Source: Ephemerocybe angulata | Lineage: Eukaryota > Basidiomycota > Agaricomycetes > Agaricales > Psathyrellaceae | NCBI GenBank assembly: GCA_013368325.1 | Contig: JAACJK010000063.1 | Span: 62,001 to 126,000 of the forward strand | DNA: 64,000 bases | Direction: 5' to 3' | In this document: positions 11,094 to 21,049 of the stretch, one piece after another | Numbering within the stretch: the first letter of the stretch is position 1 | How the letters are laid out: each line of letters begins with the position of its first letter | Position numbers and translations under genes: made by a program | The notes under the pieces: model-generated | What the model saw: the letters and a program-made list of their open reading frames with translations, nothing else | Told to the model about the DNA's origin: nothing | Databases searched by the model: none

Positions 11094-11654
11094 TATGACG
11101 GACTGATATACACTTGTCCAGAGGTATCCGCCGGTGGTAGATATGAACGGTTTTTTTGAAAGGGAACCAATAATCTAGATCATCGCGATCTGATCTTTCC
11201 GAATCCAAGCTCCATGACGCTTCGGTGCAAGCTTTCTATGTAGTTGGAGATCAGGGCCGGAAGTGTGTATACAGACCCAGAGCTGCCTGCGCTTGTTTTT
11301 CTCAATGGTAAAGCGTGAGCTCCGTCGAATATAGAGGTTCGGTGAACCCTGAATTAGATCTGATTTTAATAACCTGTTAGCATGTGAGTTCTGGCTGGCC
11401 GAGGAACCGTGATTCCGGAGGAACGTACCCGAGAAGTTCTAATCCTTTGGCTGATCTAACGTCGGGTGTGGTGGCTGTCAGGAGCAAGGTTCATTTCTGA
11501 GCGCCAATCGGGGCACGAATTGAATCCCAGACGCATCAGCAATCGCACTCACTTCTTTTTCTGAACTTCCATCTCAGTCTTTCAAGAAGGCTATTGAGCT
11601 GTTGAACGCAAGCTGCAGGGAACTGGGTCTCGATCTAAAGTTCAACTCAAGACG
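11094..11654. other. Spacer and promoter of F-box B
   Basis: I see no gene or repeat here. The last ~100 bp should hold the promoter and leader of F-box paralog B. Confidence 0.4.
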
Positions 11655-14600
11655 ATGGGCGCCCGCATCTTCTCGCTTCCCCTCGAGATACATGCCCTGG
11701 TCTTCTTGGACTTGGAACCCGAAGATTTGTTATATTTGGGATGGGTGAGAGCCATTGCCCTAGTTCTATAGGCTATATTCTGACTTTCTCTTAAATGGCT
11801 ATGATTCTGGTCAGACATGTCGCGCCTTTCGGGAAATAGTCTCGCAAAGAGGCGTATGGGAGAACGCGTTGCGCATGGTCTGTGCGAGAGACGGCTTGTT
11901 TACGCCCTCCTATCCATTCGACGAGATGGACCTCTGCGACCTGAAGCGAGCGGCCCTCCATCCATTCCAGTGGAATCAAAGGATGCTGTCCATTGACCCA
12001 GGAGAAAAGGGATGCTTAACGCCTCATCGAGAAATACCCCTGCCTCGCGACCCTAGAGTCAACCGCCAAGTTGAATTTTTCGATGCAGATATCCTACCTG
12101 GAGGCCGATATGTCGTTGGTAGTTCACCGAACTTCATCACTCTTTGGGATCTTGGTCCAACTCACCATTCACTCGAATACCTGCCTCGTATCTTGGATAC
12201 AATCTACGATGCGGCGGATCGATATCGCATATCCTTTTCCACACGACCCTCACCCCATGGAACAAATTGCTTTCGAATCTGTGCCTTCTTTTCCTCCAGA
12301 GAGATCAATTTGAATTTATGCTGGTGCGCTCATGTTTTACAATCGCCGCAAGAATGTGAGCGGAGTACTAATTCTACTCCATAGCCTTCGGGTGTATGAA
12401 GTAGGCCCCCTTCCACGAAGTACATCATTTAGGCTGCTCGGTCAGCTGGACACTCCTACTATTGCGATGAGCTGGCTAGTTGGGGACTGTGTGGTGCTCG
12501 AGACTGTTCCTCCCAGCCGTAATGGCGAGGTGAAGCATGTTGTTTGGGATGTTACCCGCAATCTCGTAACACCCCCGTTCGGACTTGTTGGAAGAACATT
12601 TCCAACGCTCGGAGTGAGTCTTTACCTGGGTACCGTTTATCAGCACTTATAACACATTTTTTTCATTCGTACCTGCAGTGGGCTGTGGAAGGTTGTTCCC
12701 TTCTTGGTCTTCAGCGCAAACGGCGTGATTCTGAAGGCGATTTCATCACCAACCTATCCACGTGGAGGATACCAAAGCTTGTTCCAATGGAGGACAAGTC
12801 TTCGCTATCTCTATGGAACTTCAGGGCTACGGAGAAGGTAGAGCCATATATCCAGGTCGATTTCGATCAGGGAGAAGTAGCCTCACTGTGTCAAGATTTT
12901 GGAAGCCTGGTCCCGCCGATGACGTTTCGCTCGCCATCAGTGGGCACCTCGATCTTTCCGCTTTTCTTGCACTCGCCGGATGCTCGTACTAGCAATGTCA
13001 GGCTATGCACAGTGGCAATAGTGAACGAAGGGATCGATGAATCGGGGAACCCGGGCGAGACGACGGTTAGACTCCTCTCCCATGACCTGTTCCGAAAACC
13101 CCACCCGGCCAGCGAATCGAGGTGCCACCACTTCTCAGTCGCGGGGGGCTATATAACGAGCGTCATCGAAACATTTTTCCCCGTTACGGTCTCCAATACC
13201 CGGACAGAGTATGTCTCAGAAACCAATCTCGTTCACTCTCGAATTGAGGCCGACAAGGGGAATCGTGGTGGAAGCTCCCGCCTGGCCACTGTTCCTGTGA
13301 AAGAGGGAAATAGGGTCACCTCATTATACACAGCGTATCGCTCCAAAAAGAGGCTATGGGCCAATTGTGGTCGAATTCCAAAATTAACCGCGAAATCGCC
13401 CCAAACCCGCCCAAAAAGGGGCTGTAGCATATTTTTGGAAATTGAGCAAAATTCTGGCCAAAAAGACCACCAATATGCCAGGCAAATTTGCCGTGAATGA
13501 GCTTTGGGAGGTTTTTGACAGCTCGTTGAAAGCAGATTGGGTGTCGTTTTCTAGTGGCTTCGGGCCATGCGGGGGGTCGTCATCAACGGGGTAGTGCTGG
13601 GTAGGATAGATATATTCGCATTCTGTACTACATAGATACATGGAGTGAATTAATCATGGCCAATAATCTTGCAATCCACTCGTGAGCGAATGGAGCGTAT
13701 AAGCCTGCACAGAATCGCACGCCGCGCGCTATAGAGCGCGATCTTCGCCGTCGTCCATGAGCGATGGAGGGTACGACGGCATAGGGCAGGCTGCGGGGAT
13801 GGGAAGGAAAAGGGTCGGCGGCGAAGGAGGGCTATATTAGACCGTGTAGACGTCGATCGGAATCGACGTGGCGGATAGAGAGGCGGCGCGATTGGACGCG
13901 GCAGATGGTGGGGTGCCGGAGAGCGAGTCATGCGTAGAAGGGGGTATTGAAGAGAGATGAGACAATAGAAAGAATGCCCGTAAGGTTACGCGTACGTGGT
14001 AAGACTAGACGCACGCACCAGCTCAATACATCATCCAAGGACCGCAGCGCACAGACGCCGTGCGGAATGAAGCCCAGTCTTCGGAAAAAGCATCTATCCA
14101 GGTCGTGCAGATTGGGTAGATATAGAAGGACGTGTTCCTCCAGAGCCGTCCCAGAGCCGTCCATGTTTGAGTGACCGTCCACCCGTTGTTCCAATGGACT
14201 CGCGCCAGATCCACCTTTGTCGACCTCCGCACTATATGACATTCTATTCCCCCGCCTAGTACAAAATGGTTAGTGGCGCGTTAACCAGGGCAATATATCA
14301 GACATACTGCATTGGTTCAAGCCCCATTTTGCCTTCCCCGCCGCGTGCATGGTGACCCACCTCCTCTTTCCCGCTGAGGGCTGAGCTCGCACTCCGCAGG
14401 AATCAGAACGTCCACGCCAAATAGAAAGTCCGCAACGGACCAATGTTTGTTTACAAACTCGCCTTTACGATCCACCAGCATTACAGTCAACGCACCTCTT
14501 GTGCCAGATCGCCCGCCGTAGCCCGTATCCCCACCCTGACCAATGCCCCCAGACCGCGGTGAATCCTTGCTGCTATCATCCTTCAGCCCGCAGGGAATAA

Positions 14601-15057
14601 ATTAAACGTGATGATTGGATGTAGCCGCACCTCTAAGCACTTTTGAAGGCGAAGGCTAGATATGGTGGAGGTTGAGGGAAGAGAGGACGCATGAGCATTG
14701 ATCGTGGTCAACCCATCATTTGTACGACCCGCCGGCGCTGGTAAATTCGGGCTACTTTTGACGTTACTTTTGAAGGTCATTTTGAGCAGATCGAGGGCCA
14801 CTTTGTTATCAGCGGTTCGTAGGCACATTATGGGCGCAACGCGTAAAACGACGCAAATTCGATGCTGGCAAATTCCTGATCGGGCCAATTCTGAGCGCAT
14901 CATGAGAATTTGAATGATTTGCTCGAAATCTGCTCCCAGCTCCTTTTTGCAGTGATACGCTGTGTTATGCACGGCCTCTAGTCGTATGACCCATATCAGT
15001 CGATCAAATCCGGAAAGAGTTAGTACTGTCTTTATTTCATACTTCTTAGCGCCGTGA
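11655..15057 (+). pseudogene. F-box/WD-like protein paralog B, split by a transposon
   Basis: Exon 1 (11655-11744) encodes a clear F-box start, MGARIFSLPLEIHALVFLDL, followed by EPEDLL. After an intron, TCRAFREIVSQRGVWENALR completes the F-box. A propeller-like strand follows (ILPGGRYVVGSSPNFITLWD). The two later introns match paralogs C and D in site and phase. At 13327 the frame runs into a 1638-bp inverted-repeat element and would end at 13500 with unrelated residues. The missing C-terminal codons (CTASSRMTHISRSNPERVST, then the FLAP end) lie beyond the element, from 14966 to TGA at 15055-15057. Everything upstream is intact, so the insertion is the main lesion. A truncated protein may still be made, because F-box and propeller are whole. 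Confidence 0.85.
13328..14965. mobile_element. 1638-bp non-autonomous inverted-repeat element
   Basis: The left end ACACAGCGTATCGCTCCAAA and the reverse complement of the right end (ACACAGCGTATCACTGCAAA) agree over ~22 bp with two mismatches. TAT flanks both sides (13325-13327 and 14966-14968). Paralogs C and D show the same coding site unfilled (cattatgcacgg) with one TAT, so the borders are exact. No transposase was recognised. Reverse-strand frames at 13384-13641, 13650-13931 and 13928-14242 have no familiar motif. A 3-bp target duplication fits CACTA/EnSpm or Harbinger-like elements, but the superfamily is unproven. Confidence 0.85.
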
Positions 15058-15620
15058 GTCATCATGTACGTCTGCCCACGCTGTATATCCTTTACCAGTA
15101 GCCTTTAAGTTCAGGACCGCGCTCCAAATTCGCATGACACAGGAAACGACCTTGATGCAAAGGATTCGTTAGCGTGCAAGTATTTCAGGCTAATTCTGCG
15201 CTGAAATGAATGTTTATCTCGATAGTATAGTTGTGGGCTTTCTCGAATGCCGACATTGAGGCATTCATGGAGGAAAGACAAGTCTCGAATTTGTCCTGCG
15301 CCTCGGCGAGAGGTCGAACGGCGTATTCGATTCCAAGGGCAGGGCGCCATCAAAATTATTGGGCGCTTATCAAGGTTCGCCCAATATGCAGGGCCGACGG
15401 GCCAAGTCCAGGCTGGTGGTTTTCACGTTCTTCTACCCAGACCAACAGATGGTTCTGACCTAGGCGGTATTAGGTTCTATTTATACAATCCTTTTCAATT
15501 TCGAGTTTGACGATGGCTGACAACTTGGCTGGCTTCGGTAGGTGAGTATATAGGGCCAAAGACAGACGAGAGTCCATCCAGGTCTCCTTCCGAAACATAC
15601 ACACTTCTTATTCGCACATA

Positions 15621-16167
15621 ATGCGCCCTTCCACGTTCATTTTTACATTCGTTTCGGTTATCCTCCCTGTCGTGCTCCTGTCATCCGGAGTACTTGCCCG
15701 CGCATTTCAGGTGAATCCCTAGCAGTTGTGCGACTTCCAAGTACAGTACTGACAAATCCTCTCGTAGCCCTGGTGCTGCCCCCAGAGCATGTCTTCAAGC
15801 CCTAATCCGAGACCTGTCTCCCGCCAGACGTTCCCGCAGTCCGGAGGAGTCCAATGTTCATATGGCGACGACACGCAGTGCAGCTATGTGAGTAGACTGC
15901 CAGTCAGCCTCTCCATCGCGGGTCGAACGCTAACCTTTCATAATCAAGCACCACCTCACTGGATTTCCGACAAGGAACACCGATCCCACCATGGGCGGTA
16001 CCACCAACGATGCCCAGTGCCCTTGGTTCGCAAGCTTTAATGGCATGAAGTCCTGTCCACCCGTCATCTGCAACTTATCCGGTACCCCATGCGATTTCGC
16101 CAACCCTGGCCAGTGCTGCAGCCAGATCTGCCAGTCCAACGGCTCCGGCTCTTTCGTTTGTGCCTGA
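15621..16167 (+). CDS. Cysteine-rich small secreted protein
   Basis: Three exons (15621-15710, 15768-15887, 15949-16167) give 142 aa. Residues 1-~27 form a signal peptide (MRPSTFIFTFVSVILPVVLL, then SSGVLA). The mature part has 12 cysteines: a CC pair near its start, a later pattern of spaced single Cys, then QCCSQIC and a final VCA. The Cys-CysCys-Cys spacing at the end recalls knottin-like folds, but no known family is assigned. It follows F-box B on the same strand. The same pair in the same order recurs inverted at 32.8-30.2 kb, where the secreted copy is broken. The role is unknown; extracellular or cell-wall action is inferred from the signal peptide. Confidence 0.75.
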
Positions 16168-16556
16168 TTCGGCTTGCGTTCGCCACCTGCCCTCGATCCT
16201 CTCACCTGGAGCCATATGTATACCCTTCGACCTTCTAGATGCCTCCTTTGTATGTTTCTTGATGTTTTTGTACGCTGTACCAGTTCACCTTGGAGCCCAT
16301 ATGTATACCCTTCGACTTTCTAGATGCCTCCATTGTATGTTTCTTCATGTTTTTGCACGCTGTGCCACTTTTCCGTTAAATACACGAACGACACGAGCTT
16401 TGGTCCGAAACGTCCGTTGGTGTCCGATTCCCGAATCCCTCTTCGAGTAAATCGTGAAGCCCTTCCTCACCCATGCGCCACCGTATCTCATAAACTGATT
16501 CGCCCGAAGCTATTTGGAAGGTCCCATTGGCGAAGAAGTCGATGGTTGCTGGTCAA

Positions 16557-16910
16557 TCAAAGCCAGGCTCTCCAAGTCCTTCCCCGCTTCAGCCGCCAGG
16601 CCACCGTATCCTCCAGGGGTCTCGATTGCACCCCCTCGTACGGGTCCAGCGGCGCCAGGCCACCAATAACAGCCTAAAGATTTCGATGAAAAAGCCTCCA
16701 TGTCAGCCCAGGTTCTTCGAGGACACCATAAAGGCACTCAAGGGTTTGATACTTTGTACTTACATCCAGCAAAGAATGACCAGAAGCCCTCGCAACATGA
16801 GCAATCGGCGCAGTCGCAAAAGCCTATGAGATTAGGTAGTCAGTAATGCGTTCACGAAGAGAAAGCCACCCACTCACAGTTGCAGTCACAGCCGCTGAGA
16901 TCCATCCCAT
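16557..16910 (-). CDS. Tiny three-exon gene, 69 aa hypothetical
   Basis: ATG at 16910 gives MGWISAAVTAT (16878-16910). A 54-bp GTGAGT..TAG intron leads to AFATAPIAHVARASGHSLLD (16764-16823). A 90-bp GTAAGT..TAG intron then leads to a last exon (16557-16673) ending RTWRAWL. All splice borders are canonical and phase 0, and an intron-spanning frame of this kind is unlikely by chance. The N-terminus is Ala-rich and mildly hydrophobic; the C-terminus is basic. I do not recognise the family. No single frame covers it, so an ORF caller would miss it. Confidence 0.5.
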
Positions 16911-17632
16911 CGCACATTTTGACAGATGATGGTTCTGTGCGAAGTTATGGGGGTGGTTCGAAGGTTGAATGCTCAACGGCGCTCTGCCTCGCCCTTTAAG
17001 TACCGCGTCGTGCTCAATGAAGGAAAACAATACCCGACCGCGCTTTACTCAATTCGAAGACGACTCATTGTGTGGCACCGCGGTTTGTAGGTCCTTGAAA
17101 CAAAAGTGCTGTAGAAAGGCTGTGCTGTGTTCTCCAGACGATGTCGATTCGGAAGTAAAATAACCGTCCCTTCTCAGTCACCGGAGACGGAGAGGCAATC
17201 TCAAGAGGCCGATGTCAATCATCCCTGTAGGTTGCCGGTGCGGAACGGGGAGGACAGCCATCCGAGAAGCGTTGTCCATCCATGCAAGAAGCGTTGTTGT
17301 CCACAAGGTTAAGTTCTTGATTAGGGCCGCTAGTCACACCTTTACCTACCTACCCACCTACCCCTGCTAATGGCTGAACCACGAGGTCTGTGCGCTTGTG
17401 GATAGATCCGAAAGGTCCAGAAGACATAGGAGGGCAAGGGGGGGCCATTGCATACCTTCTCGACTTCCTCCGCTTCTATGTCGGTGTTGGGGGACCGCCG
17501 TTACAGTCGACTGGGTATCAGCTCTACACCAACGGCGCGCTGCAGCGACACCACCCAGGCCACCATCCGATGTCACACAACCCCATGCACCACCACCAGA
17601 ACTCTCGGCAAGTTTGTTTTCTCAACTTGAAT

Positions 17633-18337
17633 AAGGTCGGAATCCTGACGGCCTGTGCCAGAGAGTTACAGTCGATAAGCGCCCGTACCGGACTTCAGAA
17701 AAGGCTCGTATACATACCTGTCTGCAAAGGCCAAGTCCTGAATCTGTTCGGATACTCTAGACTTTATCCTGCACAGAGCCAGCATCCCATCGAACAACTA
17801 CAAGGAAGGGTGTCATTCGACGTCTAAATTGGCTGGGCGAATCATGAAGCACTCGTACGCAGAAGCGACACGAAGAAGGACGTACTACTTCCTCTCTGGG
17901 GTCTATACATACAATCGAGAACCGCACTTACATTGACAAAGGCTGTACACCTTCTCGACTTCCTCCGCTTCTAGGACATCATGCTCGCAGACTATCCACA
18001 CGGCACGACATGGGCGGAGAGGATGAAATCATGAAAGAAGATAAGCAGGGAGGTTGGCGGCAAGTCTACTGTGACTTCTCCTCCGAGTCTATAGAGTCGG
18101 AATCCTGACCGCCTGTGCCAGAGAGTCAATAAGCGCCCGCATCCCGGATTTCAGAAAAGGATCATACACCTGTTCTGCCAAGGCTTCCTGATCTATTCAG
18201 ATAGTTTATCCTGTTCCTCCGGGTACACAGCCAGCACCCCAACGACAACTATAAGGGTGTTCGACGTCTAAATTAAGGAAGTTCATCGTCAGAAGCACAC
18301 GAACACTACGCATCAGGGACGTACTTCGCGCAGGGCT
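17633..18337. repeat. Two diverged ~240-bp direct repeats
   Basis: 17633-17883 and 18096-18337 share long near-identical blocks in the same order (ggaatcctgac.gcctgtgcc, then ataagcgcccg, then gacgtctaaatt) with small gaps. A shorter block, cttctcgacttcctccgctt, also occurs near 17457 and 17950. On the reverse strand each copy contains an intron-like GT..CACAG segment, so they may be decayed exons of a duplicated gene. No intact frame survives. Confidence 0.6.
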
Positions 18338-19083
18338 CCAATAATGGTTCCTGGCGCCCAAGTACTTGCCAACTCGCGCTTGCCATTCAGCGTCCTCGAT
18401 TCCCTATCTACGTACCCTGACGCCCTCAAACCAAGTACCACGATTAAACATGCCAATCCAGACAACCGATTTCACGAAGGTAGTGGTACGAAACCAAGTC
18501 GAGACAAGCCCGCCATCAACGACGGCGGCGGCGCCGATCACAACCCGCCCCTCGTCCTCGAACCCACCTTCACCCATTCCGCTCAGGCTTCGCCCAAACT
18601 TAAATCACACTCGAATATACCGACGAACACTCGTCTATTGACAAAACGGCACATTGGCCGACAAACACATTCGTAATACACTACACTATATAGTAGAGAG
18701 GGGAGGAGACACAACAAAGCTTTTAAACGACGCATAACCATAGATGGAGGGGGGAGGGGGAAATACACCGATGCTCCTTTCAATTGGTGGTGGGACGATG
18801 ATGATGGTTGAGATGAGTGATGTATGATACAGCGGAGGCATCGTGGACAGACAGACAGACATTTGGATAACGAGACAGATACGGTACTACGGTACGGGCG
18901 ATGGACACTGATATCATCGCCAACGTCCAAGAGAGACAAAGGAAAAAGTAAAAAAGAAACATAAACGAATCATAGTAAATGTAATAAAAATCAGCCTAAC
19001 AAAAAGGGGGGATAAGCGCATGCCTTTGCGCAACAATCGAAGGAACGAAATCAGAAAGAAGAAAGAAAAGAATTAACAGCATT

Positions 19084-20727
19084 TTAGTCCTGGAACTCGT
19101 TGAACGGAATCCCATGGCTGACAAGCAACTGCCTGAACGTCAGCGCCCTCGTCTTCCACACCTCCTTCTCCGTCGCCAGCGCCTTCACACTATCCTCCAA
19201 CTCCTGCTGGTGCTGCAGCTTCCGCTTGCGGCTCTTGCGCGCCGCAAGCGTGTTCTGCCTCCTCTTCCACTCGATCTGCTCCTTCTCCGTCGCGTTCGGT
19301 CCTGGGGCATGCTCGTTGTCCAGCTCGTCCTCCTCGTCCCCGAGCGCCTGCGACCGCGCCCTCTTGCGCGCGAACACCGCCGGAAGCTCCTTGCGCGACG
19401 TCGCCGACGGCGTGACGTACTTGCGCGGCTGGGTGGGAGCGTCGATGGGCACGAGCGAGTCGGGCGTGATGCCCTTGCGGGTCCCAGTCGCGTTGCTGCG
19501 GCGACGGGCAGAGGCCGCAGCCGCGGACTCAGTGGTGGGAGTGCCAGATGCTGTTGAGGGCACTCGCGGGGTGGGGTACAGGGAGACGGGGTCCATCGAC
19601 GGGGTGTCGATCATGGGCGTGCCGGGGGAGATGGTGAAGAGGCCGTCCATGTCGATGGATGCTGGTGCGGGCGCCTCGAGATGCTTGGAGTGGTCGGCAT
19701 CGACGAGAGGGAAGAGCGGCATATCCCCCCAGCCCTCGTTCACGCCGCCCATGCCGGGGAACTCGTGGTCGGCCGCGATGACGGGCGTGGTGAGGAAATC
19801 GTTGTAGGGCGTCTCGCCGGGTGACTCGTCGAAGTCGTGCATGAGGTCGGGGAGCGGGGAGGTGAGGTACTGGTTCATGTCGAAGGAGGGTGAGGTAGTA
19901 GTGCTGTCGCCGAAAGTGGGGTGGTCCTTAAACTCCGGCGAGGCTGTGGAAGCGGGAGCGATGTTATGAGTCAACAGGAACAATGGGTGTGAATGGCACT
20001 GCTGTGGACACTTACACAAATAGTTAAAAAGTTCTTCTAACTCGTTCGCGCCGCCGGAGGAGGCCTGCGCAGCCGCACTCGGTGCCGGCGCGGGGGGTGC
20101 TGCCATCTGCTGTCTGTCCGCGGACATGGGGGCGTCGGTGGCAGGGGTTGCGAGCATATTGAGATACTGGTTCTTCAACGCGTTAAAGTCGAAGAGGGGG
20201 TTCTGGTTCTGGGGAGCGGTGCTTGCTCTTGGTGCTGATCGATGTGTTGTAATGGGTGGTGGGGGCAGAATTTGGGGGATGCCATAGTGAGCTGCTAGAT
20301 CCGAAGGGGATGCAAAGACCTTGTCGGTGGGTGTCCGAAGACGCTTGTGGTGGTTGGTTATGACATGTTGAGGGGGTTGAGAAAAGCTCGAAACGGGTGT
20401 TTCAAGTGGTGTAGACGGGTGACCGAAAGTACGAGGTGCCGGGGTGGACGAGGCCGAGGTCTTCAGCAGAAGGACATCTTGGCGGGGTGGGGTAGTGGTA
20501 GAGTTGTTGTTTAGAGAAGAAATTGCGCCTTTGGAAGCGAGACTGGGAGAAGGGCTGGTCGTCGGAGGCACCGCTGGGGTATGTGGCCTCGAGTGTCTGG
20601 AATCAGGCGACTGGGTCAGTTCTGACTTCACGGTGACGGGAACCTCGGCAGGCCACGACGACATTGGGCTGTCCGCGTCTCGGTCTCGCTGGGAAACGAA
20701 GATCCCGGGCGCGGTATTTGTGTGCAT
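19084..20727 (-). CDS. GCN4/CPC1-type bZIP transcription factor
   Basis: The long frame ends in a C-terminal bZIP: basic region RRQNTLAARKSRKRK followed by a short leucine zipper (QQELEDSVKALATEKEVW). The NTxAARxSRxRK core and the extreme C-terminal position are hallmarks of GCN4/CPC1, the activator of amino-acid biosynthesis under starvation, which binds TGACTCA in the nucleus. The middle has acidic/hydrophobic clusters (WGDMPLFPLVDADHSKH, YNDFLTTPV) that resemble GCN4 activation segments. The first in-frame ATG is at 20727 (MHTNTAPGIF); a second at 20664 (MSSWPAEVPV) is a good alternative. A 72-nt segment, 19943-20014, starts GTAAGT and ends CAG, stays in frame without a stop, and is probably an intron; spliced length would be about 524 aa. 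Upstream reading frames and a TGACTC cluster lie 5' of it. Confidence 0.85.
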   Translation of the reverse strand: MHTNTAPGIFVSQRDRDADSPMSSWPAEVPVTVKSELTQSPDSRHSRPHTPAVPPTTSPSPSLASKGAISSLNNNSTTTPPRQDVLLLKTSASSTPAPRTFGHPSTPLETPVSSFSQPPQHVITNHHKRLRTPTDKVFASPSDLAAHYGIPQILPPPPITTHRSAPRASTAPQNQNPLFDFNALKNQYLNMLATPATDAPMSADRQQMAAPPAPAPSAAAQASSGGANELEELFNYLCKCPQQCHSHPLFLLTHNIAPASTASPEFKDHPTFGDSTTTSPSFDMNQYLTSPLPDLMHDFDESPGETPYNDFLTTPVIAADHEFPGMGGVNEGWGDMPLFPLVDADHSKHLEAPAPASIDMDGLFTISPGTPMIDTPSMDPVSLYPTPRVPSTASGTPTTESAAAASARRRSNATGTRKGITPDSLVPIDAPTQPRKYVTPSATSRKELPAVFARKRARSQALGDEEDELDNEHAPGPNATEKEQIEWKRRQNTLAARKSRKRKLQHQQELEDSVKALATEKEVWKTRALTFRQLLVSHGIPFNEFQD

Positions 20728-20973
20728 TGTGCGATCTCGAGCCACGATAGTGCGGATAGTGCGAGGAATGCTCGGACTGGTCGTCGGACACACAGAAAAA
20801 GCTGCGTAGGCCGTGTGCAGTATGCGGTGCGGGAATCGGACTCACAGATGGCTCAGAAACTGCTGAGTGCAGACGTTGGGGGCGCGTGGAAGCGGGGGTC
20901 AGCCGTCCAAGCGCAGGAGAGTGTGGTGGGGAAGGGGAAGAACGAAGAATGAGATTTTCTGACTCGACCCTCT

Positions 20974-21018
20974 TTATCCAATTTCCGACACAGCCCGCGA
21001 CTTTTTCAATCTCCGCAT
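20974..21018 (-). promoter_or_regulatory. Candidate uORF in the bZIP leader
   Basis: On the reverse strand an ATG at 21018 opens a 14-codon frame that stops at 20974. A second ATG at 21049 opens a ~149-codon frame that runs past both possible bZIP start codons in another phase (to 20603). GCN4-type genes are classically controlled by such upstream frames. Whether this DNA is transcribed leader is not known from sequence. A TGACTC motif also lies at 20960-20965. Confidence 0.4.
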
Positions 21019-21049
21019 TTGGACTGCGGAGCCGCCCTTCCGCCTGCAT

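Noticed and set aside
14262..14331. tRNA-like fold with a perfect B box (GGTTCAAGCCC) and closing CAAAATGG/CCATTTTG
   Set aside because: The A box does not fit, no proper anticodon arm forms, and it lies inside the transposable element. Probably a chance foldback.
18344..18676. 110-codon Pro/Thr-rich frame
   Set aside because: Overlaps another frame of similar length; composition explains both.
19100..19807. 235-codon plus-strand frame opposite the bZIP gene
   Set aside because: Mirror of a real coding region with biased codons; no domain and no splice or start context.
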